Assembly (NCBI RefSeq): GCF_016863655.1
Contig: NZ_BOPH01000022.1
Coordinates: 210,660-274,659, forward strand
Direction of reading: 5' to 3'
Source of the DNA: Virgisporangium ochraceum
Lineage (GTDB): Bacteria > Actinomycetota > Actinomycetes > Mycobacteriales > Micromonosporaceae
Length of the DNA: 64,000 nucleotides
Of this stretch, positions 8,550-17,860 are shown piece after piece. A model generated the notes under the pieces. The model worked only from the letters and a program-made list of their open reading frames with translations, was not told where the DNA came from and did not search any database. Within the stretch, counting starts at the first letter, position 1, and the number at the start of each line of letters is the position of its first letter. A program made the translations under genes and the position numbers.

Positions 8550-10212
8550 ATGACCGATTCCGTCGGGCCCGTGGTCCCGAGCAGTGGCACCCTCCGACCC
8601 GTCACCCTGACCGGTGCCCGCCTGACCGGTGGGTTCTGGGGACGGCGGCAGTCCGTCAACAGCACCGAGACCCTCGCCCACTGCCTCGCCTGGCAGGAGA
8701 AGGAGGGCTGGACCGGCAACTTCACCGCCGCGCCGGCCGGACGCCGCGGCCGGGAGTTCGCCGACTCCGAGATCTACAAGCTCGCCGAGGCGATGTGCTG
8801 GGACTCCGTCCGCAACGACCACGGCGAGCGGCTCGCCTACCTGACCGGGCTGGTGGAGGTCGGCCGGCGCGCCGCCGACCAGGTCTGCGCGGAGTTCGCC
8901 GAGGGCGCCAACCCCGGCATCTGCGGCCATCCGGAGATCGAGACCGGGCTCGTTGAGCTGTACCGGGCCACCGGCGAGGAGCGCTACCTCGACCAGGCCC
9001 GCCGCTTCGTCGGGCGGCGCGGGTACCGCAGCCTGCCCGAGCACGAGTTCGGCTGGGCCTACTTCCAGGACGACGCGCCCGTGCGCGGGGCCGAGGTGTT
9101 CCGCGGTCACGCCGTGCGCGCGCTGTACCTGGCGGCGGGCGCGGTCGACGTCGCGGTCGAGAGTGGCGACCGCGATCTGCTCAACGCCGTCCGCGACCAG
9201 TTCGACAGAACCATCGCGCGCCGCACCTACCTGACCGGCGGCATGGGGTCGCGGCACCTCGACGAGTCCTTCGGCGACGACTTCGTGCTGCCGGCCGACC
9301 GGTCCTATGTGAAGACCTGCGCGGGCGTCGCCACCGTGATGCTCGCGCACCGGCTGCTGCTCGCCACCGGCGAGACGCGCTACGGCGACATCGTGGAACG
9401 CGTGCTGTACAACGTGATCGCCACCGCGGTCGCTGACGACGGCCGCAGCTTCTTCTACGCCAACACGCTGCACCAGCGCACGCCGACGGCGGTCGTGCCG
9501 CCCGACCGTCCACAGTTGAGGTTCGGCACTGCCCAACGTGGGCCGGCTGCTGGCGGCGCTGGAGACGTACCTCGTCACCGAGACTGCCGCGAGGACGCAG
9601 CTGCACCAGTACGCCGACCTCGACGTCACCGCCGGCGGTCTCGGGCTGCGGGTGCGCACCTACTACCCCGACGACGGCGCCGTGGCCGTCACGGTGACCG
9701 ACACCGTCCCGGCCGAACGCGAGCTGTCGCTGCGCGTGCCGGCCCGGGCCGCCGGCGCGACGCTCACCGAGAACGGCGCCACCCGGCCCGTCTCTCCCGG
9801 CCTGGTGCGCGTCGCCCGGCGGTTCACCCCCGGCGAGGTCCTGACCCTCGACCTGCCGGTCCGTCCACGGTGGACGGTCCCGGACCCGCGCATCGACGCG
9901 GTGCGCGGCTGCGTCGCCGTGGAAGCCGGTCCGCTCGTCATGTGCGCGGAGTCGATCGACCTGGAGACCGGTCCCGACCCGGCCTCCACCGACCTCGACG
10001 CGCTCGCCGTCGACACCTCGGTCGCCCCCGAGGACGGCGCGGTGAAGGGCTGGCTCGTCCCGCCGGACGACCGCCCCTGGCCGTACGGCGAGCAGGTCAC
10101 CGTCGACGGACCGCGGTCGCCACGCGTGGTCCCCCTCATCCCCTACCACCGCTGGGCCCGCCGCGGCCCGACCACCATGCGGGTCTGGCTTCCCACCACC
10201 CCGCCCCTCTGA
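8550..10212 (+). pseudogene. GH127 (DUF1680) beta-L-arabinofuranosidase-like gene, internal deletion and frameshift
   Basis: ATG 8550 has a GGAGG site 6 bases upstream. Frame one runs 326 codons to about 9527 and contains GH127 landmarks: TGGFWGRRQ, GHPEIETGLVELYR, HAVRALYL, YLTGGMGSRHLDESFG and SFFYANTLHQR. Homology then resumes in the next frame from about 9529 (PNVGRLLAALETYLVT) to the stop at 10212. At the junction, the segment that in this family reads roughly LRAPWFxVSCC before PNV is absent, together with the reading frame. That segment carries the Cys-Cys pair, including the catalytic cysteine nucleophile of HypBA1-type enzymes. The product cannot be an active arabinofuranosidase. A sequencing slip alone would not remove about a dozen codons. 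Confidence 0.85.
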
Positions 10213-10226
10213 ATGGAGGTGACGCG

Positions 10227-10520
10227 ATGCCACGACGCCACCTGGCATTCGCGTTGACAACCGTCCTCGTCGCCGCACTGTCCACCGTGCCCGCCCTCCC
10301 CGCCCGGGCCGCACAGACCATCGGGTACCCGTCGTTCACCGGCCCGGCCGTGCCGGCGCCGCCCGTCACGTCGGTCACCGGCAACACGATGCAGGCCATC
10401 TTCGACGCGGAGAGCGGTGGCACCGACTACTGGATGGACCGGCTGCTCGCGCGTCCCGGCAACGACCCCGCCGGAACGTGGCTCATGACCCGCGGTCGCG
10501 GCCTGTTCATGAAGCCCTGA
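10227..10520 (+). pseudogene. Truncated N-terminus of a secreted protein, probably glycoside-hydrolase-associated
   Basis: ATG 10227 follows a strong GGAGGT site by 6 bases, 14 bases after the GH127 stop. The 97-residue product has a clear signal peptide (MPRRHLAFALTTVLVAALST, cleavage near ARA-AQT). A short mature stretch follows, containing DAESGGTDYWMDRLLARPG and ends abruptly in RGRGLFMKP. This resembles the first 70 mature residues of large secreted actinobacterial carbohydrate-active proteins, from memory of the family and not searched. The abrupt end and the overlap with the next reading frame indicate a deletion that removed the rest of the gene. Confidence 0.55.
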
Positions 10521-11818
10521 TCGGGCCACTCGTTCTCGTGTTCGGCGTGCCGGTGGTCACCCTCCTGCCGGCGAACGCCGCACGGGCGGCACCCGGCCAG
10601 AGCGACAACCTGTCGCGGTCCGCCACCGCGACGGCCTCCTACACCTCCCCCTGGGAGGCGGTCGCCGCCGTCAACGACGGCATCGACCCGGGCATGTCGA
10701 ACGACACCGTCAACCGGCGCTGGGGCACCTTGCCCAACACCGGCGAGCAGTGGGTGCTCCTCACCTGGCCGTCGGCGCAGACCCTGCGCTCGGCCGACGT
10801 GTACTTCTTCGACGACAACGGCGGCGTGCGGCTGCCGGCGTCGTGGCGGCTGCAGTACTGGACCGGGTCGGCGTACGCCGACGTGGCCGGTGCCACCGGC
10901 TTCCCGACGGCCGTCAACCGGTACAACGCGGTGAACTTCACCCAGGTGAGCACGACGCGGCTGCGCATGGTGATGCAGAGCGGTTCTACCCCAGGTGCAG
11001 CCTCGGTGGGCCTGCTCGAGCTGCGCTCGTACTCGTCGGCGATCGGCACCGACCCCGGCAACCCGGGTAACCCCGGCGCCTGGAACCCGCCGGCGAACCT
11101 GGTGCAGCCGCTGAACGAGGTCTGGAGCCACCAGGAGCAGACCTACAACAACGGCAACCTGTACGGGTTCCGCAACTACGGCTGGGACCAGGTGTTCGCC
11201 AACGGCGGCTACATCAACTACTGCGTGCGCTGGGACTCTAGCGCGCCGGTGAGCGCCGCCCAACGCGACGCCGTCCACGCGGCGCTCAAGCGCCAGTTCA
11301 AGAAGTGGATGGATGTGATGGTCGGCCACGACAACTGGCCGTACACCGAGGTTCCCGTCACCATCGTCGGCTGGGCCGTCCGCGACCGCAACACTCTCCA
11401 ATGGACGGACAACTCGGTCGACATCTACGTGAACAACATCCGGGAGAACGCGCCGCAGTGCGCGGAGCCCTGCGGCCGCTTCTTCAACCAGAACGGCCAG
11501 TACCCCAACTGTCCGGGTGGGCCGTCACGCCACTACGACATGTCGTTGTGGCTGACGTCCGGCTTCGGTGGCGGTGCCGGCGGTGACTGGGGCCAGCGCG
11601 TGGGCGGCGAGTACTTCGTGACCAACGTCAACGCGTCGAACATGCACATCTTCCTGCACGAGGTGGGGCACACGTTCGGGCTCGACGACTTCTACGACTG
11701 GACCCCGACGGGCCAGTGCTTCCTCATGAAGGCGGGCAGCGCGTCGCAGATCACCGAGTTCGACACGTGGATGTTCCGCGACTGGTGGCGGCACCTGAAG
11801 AGCCGCTACGGCAGGTAG
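10478..11818 (+). CDS. Secreted zinc metallopeptidase with F5/8-type C-like domain, rearranged N-terminus
   Basis: Open from GTG 10478 (446 residues); GTG 10538 is an alternative. The first 37 residues include a hydrophobic stretch PLVLVFGVPVVTLLPANAARA that looks like a signal peptide whose original start was lost. The opening codons now come from the out-of-frame end of the truncated upstream gene. A discoidin/F5-8C-like domain follows (about residues 45-190), then a GNPGNPG linker (about 195-203) and a peptidase domain (about 205-446). The zinc motif is LHEVGHTFGLDD (H394, H398), the HExxHxxGxxD signature of metzincin-like enzymes. It probably acts outside the cell on protein or glycoprotein. 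Whether translation and export still work after the rearrangement is uncertain. Confidence 0.75.
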   Translation: MAHDPRSRPVHEALIGPLVLVFGVPVVTLLPANAARAAPGQSDNLSRSATATASYTSPWEAVAAVNDGIDPGMSNDTVNRRWGTLPNTGEQWVLLTWPSAQTLRSADVYFFDDNGGVRLPASWRLQYWTGSAYADVAGATGFPTAVNRYNAVNFTQVSTTRLRMVMQSGSTPGAASVGLLELRSYSSAIGTDPGNPGNPGAWNPPANLVQPLNEVWSHQEQTYNNGNLYGFRNYGWDQVFANGGYINYCVRWDSSAPVSAAQRDAVHAALKRQFKKWMDVMVGHDNWPYTEVPVTIVGWAVRDRNTLQWTDNSVDIYVNNIRENAPQCAEPCGRFFNQNGQYPNCPGGPSRHYDMSLWLTSGFGGGAGGDWGQRVGGEYFVTNVNASNMHIFLHEVGHTFGLDDFYDWTPTGQCFLMKAGSASQITEFDTWMFRDWWRHLKSRYGR

Positions 11819-11819
11819 C

Positions 11820-12320
11820 TCAGAACGGGCCCCCGGCGCCGTTTCCGTACACGGGAACGGACTGCCGGGGGTCCTTGCCGAAGTTCGCCTCGTCGTAGAG
11901 GACCCAGTCGGTGACGTCGATCTGGTAGACGCGGTGGTGCGTCTCGCCGCGCTCCATGCGCCCGGGATCGATCGCGTTCGCCGTCGCCGGCCAGCGACCC
12001 GCGTAGACGCCGATCTGCTCGTCGATGCCCGTCGTGGGAAGCTCGGCCGCGTTCCCGGTGAACTGCACGCCGCGGGCGGCCGTGCTTCCCGGGTCGTCGA
12101 GCTGGATCGCGAGCACGGCACCGGCGACCCGCGGGTCCCGACGCAGGTTCTCACAGTGCGCCCGCGACGGCCGCGAGATGAAGAAGAGCCGGTCGGGCTC
12201 GAAGCTCGATGCGAACCAGAGGTTGCACACCACGGGTGCGCCGTCGGGACCGAGCGTGGCCAGTTGCAGTGCCTTGCCGGCCCGTACCTCGCCCAGCAGC
12301 AGCGCCCGTGCGTCGACCAT
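11820..12320 (-). CDS. Pyridoxamine 5'-phosphate oxidase-like flavin-binding protein
   Basis: 166 residues with the split-barrel PNPOx-like fold. Signatures are KALQLATLGPDGAPVVCNLW, DRLFFISRPSRAHCENLRR and VAGAVLAIQLDDP. Members bind FMN, F420 or heme and many are of unknown role; this is not the PdxH enzyme of vitamin B6 synthesis. ATG 12320 has a GAGGGGAG ribosome-binding site about 6 bases upstream. It is convergent with the metallopeptidase, with one base between the stops. Confidence 0.85.
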   Translation of the reverse strand: MVDARALLLGEVRAGKALQLATLGPDGAPVVCNLWFASSFEPDRLFFISRPSRAHCENLRRDPRVAGAVLAIQLDDPGSTAARGVQFTGNAAELPTTGIDEQIGVYAGRWPATANAIDPGRMERGETHHRVYQIDVTDWVLYDEANFGKDPRQSVPVYGNGAGGPF

Positions 12321-12397
12321 CGAAGCTCCCCTCGTTGGAGCCGCAACCTTAACGCACCGACAGTGCGCCGCGACAGCCTGTCACTCCGTCATCCAGG

Positions 12398-13801
12398 TCA
12401 TACGACAGCGGCGGCCGCGACGGCGCGGGACGGCTCCCACGCGGCCGCCAGGCGCGTCACCATCTCCGTGAGTGTCGCCGGATCGGCGACGAACGGCATG
12501 CGCAGATGCGAGCGTCCGCCGCCGGCCGGGTCGAACGCCGAACCGGGTAGCACCGCCACGCCGAGCCGCAGCGCGGCCTGCGCGTAGACGGAGGCGTCGG
12601 TGCCGGGCAGTTCCACCCACAGGGTCTGTCCACCGAGCGCCGGCGCGAAGCGCCAGTCGGGCAGGTGCGTGCGCAGCGCGGCGACCAGGTGGTCGTGCCG
12701 CTCGCGCAGCAGCCGCACCCGGTGCAGCCGCAGCGCGTCGAGGTCGGCGACCAGGTGGGCGGCGGCCAGTTGCGACAACGTGTTGCCGCCGAGGTCGGTC
12801 ATGGCCCGCAGCCGGGCCAATGTGCCGACGGTCCCGGCGCCGGCGCGGACCCAGCCGACCCGCAGGCCGCCCCAGACCAGCTTGCTCAGCGACCCGACGG
12901 TCAGCACGTCGGGCGCGTGCGCGGCGACCGGCACCGGCCGCTCGTCGAAGCCGAGGTCGACGAGCACCTCGTCGTCGACCAGCGGCACCCGCAGATCGGC
13001 GGCGACGCGGGCCAGCCGCTGCCGCGCGAGACCCGGAAGCAGCGCGCCGGTCGGGTTGTGGAAGCTCGGCGTGAGGTACGCGAGGGCCGGCCGGTACCGG
13101 CGCAGCGCCGCGACGAACGCGTCGACGTCGAGGGCGTCGCCGGTGACGGGGACCGTGCGCAGCACCGCGCCGGCGTCGCGGAACAGCTCGATCGCGCCGG
13201 GGTACGTCGGGGTCTCGGTGACCACGGTGTCGCCGGGCGCCACGAGCAGCCGGGTCAGCAACGCGAGCGCCTGCTGGGCGCCGGTGGTCACGAGGATCTG
13301 GTCGGGGGTGGTGGGAACGCCGCGGGCGGTGTACCGGTCGGCGAGCGCCGCGCGCAGCGAGGGCACGCCGGCGGGGTGGATGCCCAGGCCACCGGACAGC
13401 TCGGTCAGGGCCCTCGTGTGCGCGGCGACGAACGCCGGCGGCAGGTCGTCGGGGGCCGCGCAGGTGAGGTGCAGCACCCCGTCGTCGGGGTGGTCGAGCA
13501 GGTGCGCGAACAGCGGGTTGCGTCCCGCGTCGGAGGTTGCCGCGACCGGTTCCGCGCGCACGCGGGTCCCGCTGCCCTGGACGCGCTCCAGACGGCCCTC
13601 CTGCCGCAGGACCTCGTACGCCGCGACCACCGTGCTCCGACCGACGGCGAGCGCCGCCGCGAGCCGCCGGTCGGGTGGCAGCAGGCAGCCGTGCGGCAGC
13701 TCGCCGGCCTCGATCAGCTGCCGGAGCCGGGCCGCGAGCAGCAGGTACAGCGGGCCGCGGCCGGCCGACCAGCGACCGGTGAGCGCCAGCAGACGGTCCA
13801 T
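12398..13801 (-). CDS. MocR-type regulator (GntR winged helix fused to aminotransferase fold)
   Basis: 467 residues from ATG 13801; ATG 13816 would add five. The N-terminal GntR winged helix (about residues 10-80, LYLLLAARLRQLIEAGELP and LAVGRSTVVAAYEVLRQEG) joins a class-I aminotransferase-like domain (about 100-460). The PLP-lysine region is TVGSLSKLVWGGLRVGW, and PSFHNPTGALLP is also present. MocR regulators use PLP-bound amino acids or pyridoxal as the signal. It is divergent from an aminotransferase gene, and repeated CCATTGG boxes lie between them. Control of that neighbour, as with PdxR or GabR, is the natural reading. Confidence 0.93.
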   Translation of the reverse strand: MDRLLALTGRWSAGRGPLYLLLAARLRQLIEAGELPHGCLLPPDRRLAAALAVGRSTVVAAYEVLRQEGRLERVQGSGTRVRAEPVAATSDAGRNPLFAHLLDHPDDGVLHLTCAAPDDLPPAFVAAHTRALTELSGGLGIHPAGVPSLRAALADRYTARGVPTTPDQILVTTGAQQALALLTRLLVAPGDTVVTETPTYPGAIELFRDAGAVLRTVPVTGDALDVDAFVAALRRYRPALAYLTPSFHNPTGALLPGLARQRLARVAADLRVPLVDDEVLVDLGFDERPVPVAAHAPDVLTVGSLSKLVWGGLRVGWVRAGAGTVGTLARLRAMTDLGGNTLSQLAAAHLVADLDALRLHRVRLLRERHDHLVAALRTHLPDWRFAPALGGQTLWVELPGTDASVYAQAALRLGVAVLPGSAFDPAGGGRSHLRMPFVADPATLTEMVTRLAAAWEPSRAVAAAAVV

Positions 13802-13803
13802 TC

Positions 13804-13841
13804 GAATTGGATCCATTGGCAAACCAATAAACCCCCATTGG
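13804..13841. promoter_or_regulatory. MocR-type operator: direct repeats CCATTGG
   Basis: CCATTGG occurs at 13813-13819 and 13835-13841, exactly 22 bp (two helical turns) apart on the same face. Related half-sites lie at 13806-13810 (ATTGG) and, inverted, at 13824-13828 (CCAAT). Direct repeats with two-turn spacing are typical of PdxR/GabR-like regulators, and this A/T-rich patch sits between the divergent genes. Confidence 0.55.
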
Positions 13842-13903
13842 GTCTGTCGGTCAACTCCCGGCTGGCACAGGATCGGAGGGTGACCAGATTCCCGCCGGCT
13901 CCG

Positions 13904-14983
13904 ATGAGCGACCTCACCGACGTCCCGTTGCGGTTCGACCTCGGCGAGAGCACCGGTCCGCCGTTGGCCCTCGGCGACCTGATGACCGCGCCGGTGCCCG
14001 AGCGGCTCGCCGCCCTCGACGGCGGGTACCGGCCGTCGACCGGCGACCCCGACCTCCGCGCGGCGGTCGCGGCCGAGGTCGGCGTCGACCCGGAACAGGT
14101 GCTCGTCACGGCCGGCGGCGCGTCGGCGATGTTCCTCACCGCGCTCGCCCTGCCCGCCGGATCCGACGCCGTCGTGGCCACGCCGGTGTTCCCGCCCGCG
14201 CGCACGGTTCCGGCCGCGGTGGGGCTGCGGGTCGTCGACGTCGGTCTGTCCTTTGTGGACGGGTACCGCCTCGACCTGACCGCGATGGCCGACGCCCTGC
14301 GCCCTTCCACGCGCCTGGTGTCGCTGGCCTCGCCGCAGAACCCGTCGGGGGTCCGCTTCACCGAGACCGAGGTGCGCGACCTGCTCGCGCTCGTCGACGA
14401 GCGCGCGCCCGACGCGGTGCTGCTGCTCGACGAGACCTACCGGCAGACGGTGTTCGGCGACGCGAAGATCCCGGCGTCGATGGCGGGGCTGCACCCGCGG
14501 GTGGTGACGACGTCGTCGCTGTCGAAGTCGCACGGCGCGGCCGGGCTGCGCGTCGGCTGGTTCACCAGCACCGACCCGGAACTGTTCGAGGCGGTGCGGC
14601 GGGCCAAGTTCAACACGGTGGTGTGCGGCTCGACCATCGACGAACTGCTCGCCGTGGAGGTGCTGCGCCGGCAGGAGGAGTTCCTCGCGCCCCGCCGCGA
14701 GTTCCTCACCACCGCGCTGGACACGTTGACCCGCTGGGCCGCCGACCACCCCGTCGACCTCCTGCGCCCGGACGGTGGGGCGTTGGCGTCGATGCGGTTG
14801 CGCGTCGCTGATCCGGACCGGTTCCACGCGGCGCTCGCGCAACGGGAGACCCGGGTGGGGCGCGGGTCCTGGTTCGGCGAAAGCGAGGACGTGGTGCGGA
14901 TCGGGTTCGGACACCTGCCCCTCGCCGAGTTCGCCGAGGGGCTGAACCGGGTGGCCGACGCGCTACGGGTCGCCGGCGGGTAG
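13904..14983 (+). CDS. Class I/II PLP-dependent aminotransferase
   Basis: 359 residues, fold type I. Visible landmarks are AGGASAMFLTALALPAG, SLASPQNPSGVRFTE, the aspartate in LLLDETYRQTVFGD and the PLP-binding lysine in SLSKSHGAAGLRVGW. Amino-donor specificity cannot be deduced. ATG 13904 is used; an upstream GTG at 13880 directly abuts GGAGG, too close to serve as its ribosome-binding site. Divergent from the MocR regulator. The 3' end overlaps the convergent LAL regulator by 21 bp. Confidence 0.88.
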   Translation: MSDLTDVPLRFDLGESTGPPLALGDLMTAPVPERLAALDGGYRPSTGDPDLRAAVAAEVGVDPEQVLVTAGGASAMFLTALALPAGSDAVVATPVFPPARTVPAAVGLRVVDVGLSFVDGYRLDLTAMADALRPSTRLVSLASPQNPSGVRFTETEVRDLLALVDERAPDAVLLLDETYRQTVFGDAKIPASMAGLHPRVVTTSSLSKSHGAAGLRVGWFTSTDPELFEAVRRAKFNTVVCGSTIDELLAVEVLRRQEEFLAPRREFLTTALDTLTRWAADHPVDLLRPDGGALASMRLRVADPDRFHAALAQRETRVGRGSWFGESEDVVRIGFGHLPLAEFAEGLNRVADALRVAGG

Positions 14984-17713
14984 GCGGCCGGAACCGAGCA
15001 GTGAACCGAGCTCGGCGCGCGACCGGATGCCGAGCTTGCGGTAGATGCGGGCGAGGTGCGCCTCCACGGTCTTCGGGCTGATCGTCAGCTCCCCGGCCAC
15101 CGCCCGGTTGGTGCGGCCGGCCGCCGCCAGCCGGGCGATCCGCAGCTCGGTCGGCGTGAGGCCGTCGCCGCCGGCGCGGCGCAGCCCGAGCCGGGACCGT
15201 TCGGCCTCCACCCGCGCCGACCAGGCCCTGGCGCCGAGCCGCTCGAAGATCTCCGCCGCCTCGGCCAGCGCCTCGCCGGCGGCGCCGGGGCGGCGGGCCC
15301 GGCGCAGCAGCCGCCCGCGCGTCAGGAGCATGCGCGCGCGGTCGAACGTCCGCGCGCCCGGCGGTGGGACGGCCCGCTCGACGGCTCCGGCGAGGTCGCC
15401 CCGCGCGGCGGCCAGCTCCGCCGCGGCCCGTCGCCAGGCCGCCTCCAGCCAGGGACGCGGGATGCGGTCGAGCCGCACCCGGACCTCGCCCAGCAACCGC
15501 TCCGCCTCGTCGAGCCGACCGGCGAGCACCAGCGCCTCCATCCGCTCGGCCGTGGCGTCGAGCCTCCCGATCGGCTCCACGATGCCGATCGCGGCCAGGT
15601 GCCGCGCCGCCATCGCGGTGACGTCGAGCACGCAGCCGGTGTCGCCGGCCGACGCCGCCGCGAACCCGGCCACCGCCAGGTACGCCACGGCCAGCATCGG
15701 TTCGCCGGCGGTGGTCAGCTCCTCCGCCCGCTTCCGCGCCGCGGTGCCGGCCGCGACGACGTCGCCCTCGTGGGCGTCGATGAACAGCCGGTGCCGCACG
15801 CTCGGGTCGGCGGCGGCGTCGCCGAGCTGGCGGGCCGAGCGCACCGCGGCGTCGGCCCGTTCCCGCGCCGCGGCCCAGTCGTCGGCCCAGAGGGCGACCT
15901 CGGCGAGCTTCAGGAGCAGGTCCGGTTCGCTGAACAGCTCGCCGCGGGACCGGTCGCGTTCGAGGTTCGTACGGAAGCGCTGCTCCGCCTCGGCCCACCG
16001 GTCCAGGGCCAGGAACCAGATGCCGGGCACGCTGCTGTGGTCGGGGTCGCCGTCGGGGCTCTCGAGGGCGACCGCGCGGTCGAGGAGGTCGGTGCGCGGC
16101 TCGCCGCCGAGCAGGACCTCGTTGTAGAACAGGGCACACAGCGCACCGGCGAGGGGGTCCGTCGCGCCGGCGTCCTCCAGCGCGCGCACCGACTCACCGG
16201 CGTACCGGGCGGCGCTCACGAGGTCGTCGTCGGAGAACATCGCGAGCCGGAACAGGATCCGCCCGCGCAGCTGCGGGTCGTCGGCCGCGGCGTCCACGGC
16301 GTCACGCAGATGGGCGGTGCCGTCGGGCCGGCCGGTGAACCAGGACGCCGTTCCCCGCACGTACCCGGCCCGGGCGCGTAGCGCATCGGGTGGCAGGGTC
16401 GGCAGCACCCGGTCGAGCACCTCGCAGGCGGCGTCGGGATCGCCGGCGTCGAGCAGGTACTCGCCGAGCGCGACCGTCCACTCCGGACACGGCCGCGTGC
16501 CGCGGTCGACAGCCATCGACATCAGCTCGGCGGCGACGTCGGACGCGCCGCGCAGCCGCGCGTCCCGGGCCGCCTCGGCGAGCTGGGCGGCCACCCGGTC
16601 GTCCGGGCCGAGCGTCCCCAACGCCAGGTGCCGGGCCCGGGCCTCCGGTTCGGGTTCCACCTCGGCGAGCCGGCGGTGGGCCGCGCGCCGGTCGGGCGCG
16701 GTCGCGGTCTGGTGGAGCATCGACGCGGTGAGCGGGTGGTCGAAGCCGAACCGGCCGTCGGCGTGGACGGTGAGGATCCCGGCCGCCTCGGCCCGCTCCA
16801 CCGCGGCGTCGGCGCCGGGGACCGCGCGGCGCAGGCGGTCCAGCCGCGGGACGGCGAGGGCGGCGGCGAGGAGCAGCACGTCGCGGTCGGCCGCCGGTAC
16901 GGCGTCGAGGCCCGCGGCGATCAGCGCGGTGAGCGACTCCTCCCCGTGCGGCGCGCGGGCCAGATGCAGGGCGTAGAACGGGTTTCCGCGACTGACCGCG
17001 TGGACGCGCCGCACCACCGCCCGCGGCAGCCGGCGCCCCAACCGCCGCCGCAGGACCTCGTGCAGGTCGCCCTCGGCGAGGCCGGTGACCCGCAGCCGTT
17101 GGCACGCACCGGATGGCAGGTGCCGGTCGAGCTGCCACGGCATTCCGTCGGGCTCCGGTTCGAGGTGCGGATCGGGGTGCGGGGGCGTGGTTTCGGCGGC
17201 TGTGCCGGTCACCGCGCCGGGTGTGCGGCGCGCGAGCAGCAACCGGACGCGATCACCCGGCACCCGGCGGACGACGGCCGCCAGCACGGCCGACGTCGCG
17301 GTGTCGAGCCACGGCACGTCGTCTACGACCAGCAGGACCGGGGTGCGGCCGGCGGTCAGCACGCCGATCGTCGCCAGCATGACGGCGTGCGGGTCGAGAG
17401 CGGCGGCCGGGTCCGCGCGGCGCAGCGCCACCGCGAGCGCGTGCCGTTGCGGCGGCGGCAGGCGCGCGGTGTCGGTGTCGGTGTCGGGACCGAGCAGGTC
17501 GGCCAGCCCCGCGTAGGCGAAGCGGGCCTCGTTCTCGGTCGGCCGGCTGACCCGCACGCGCCAGCCGCGCGCGGCCGCCGGTCCCATCGCGGCGTTCACG
17601 AGGGCCGACTTGCCGACGCCGGCCTCGCCCTCGACGAGCAGGACGCGGGCCGCGCCATCGAGGAAACCGGCCACAGCGGCCAGTTCGACGTCGCGACCGA
17701 CGAGCTCCTGCAT
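14963..17713 (-). CDS. LAL-type LuxR transcriptional regulator with AAA/STAND ATPase domain
   Basis: 916 residues. The N-terminal NTPase module has Walker A GEAGVGKSA (about residues 28-36) and Walker B LLVVDDVPWLD. A long helical, TPR-like middle region follows (about 330-840), and a C-terminal LuxR helix-turn-helix (about 852-905, LTPTELRIARLAAAGRTNRA and ISPKTVEAHLARIYRKLG). Large ATP-binding LuxR regulators typically activate catabolic or secondary-metabolite genes in actinomycetes. No target cluster is apparent beside it. It is monocistronic; a 147-bp gap separates its start from the TerD-AIM24 stop. Confidence 0.93.
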   Translation of the reverse strand: MQELVGRDVELAAVAGFLDGAARVLLVEGEAGVGKSALVNAAMGPAAARGWRVRVSRPTENEARFAYAGLADLLGPDTDTDTARLPPPQRHALAVALRRADPAAALDPHAVMLATIGVLTAGRTPVLLVVDDVPWLDTATSAVLAAVVRRVPGDRVRLLLARRTPGAVTGTAAETTPPHPDPHLEPEPDGMPWQLDRHLPSGACQRLRVTGLAEGDLHEVLRRRLGRRLPRAVVRRVHAVSRGNPFYALHLARAPHGEESLTALIAAGLDAVPAADRDVLLLAAALAVPRLDRLRRAVPGADAAVERAEAAGILTVHADGRFGFDHPLTASMLHQTATAPDRRAAHRRLAEVEPEPEARARHLALGTLGPDDRVAAQLAEAARDARLRGASDVAAELMSMAVDRGTRPCPEWTVALGEYLLDAGDPDAACEVLDRVLPTLPPDALRARAGYVRGTASWFTGRPDGTAHLRDAVDAAADDPQLRGRILFRLAMFSDDDLVSAARYAGESVRALEDAGATDPLAGALCALFYNEVLLGGEPRTDLLDRAVALESPDGDPDHSSVPGIWFLALDRWAEAEQRFRTNLERDRSRGELFSEPDLLLKLAEVALWADDWAAARERADAAVRSARQLGDAAADPSVRHRLFIDAHEGDVVAAGTAARKRAEELTTAGEPMLAVAYLAVAGFAAASAGDTGCVLDVTAMAARHLAAIGIVEPIGRLDATAERMEALVLAGRLDEAERLLGEVRVRLDRIPRPWLEAAWRRAAAELAAARGDLAGAVERAVPPPGARTFDRARMLLTRGRLLRRARRPGAAGEALAEAAEIFERLGARAWSARVEAERSRLGLRRAGGDGLTPTELRIARLAAAGRTNRAVAGELTISPKTVEAHLARIYRKLGIRSRAELGSLLGSGRLPAGDP

Positions 17714-17860
17714 AGGGAATCACCTGATGTCGGGTGGTCGGGGGTGCGCATACGGTAGCCCGGCGCCGCGGCCTCCAGCGGTGCGGCGCGGGACGAGCGG
17801 GCAGGATCGCGCGTCGGATATCTGTCATCCTCGCTGCGAGCGCGCCGCTGTTCGTGCCGC

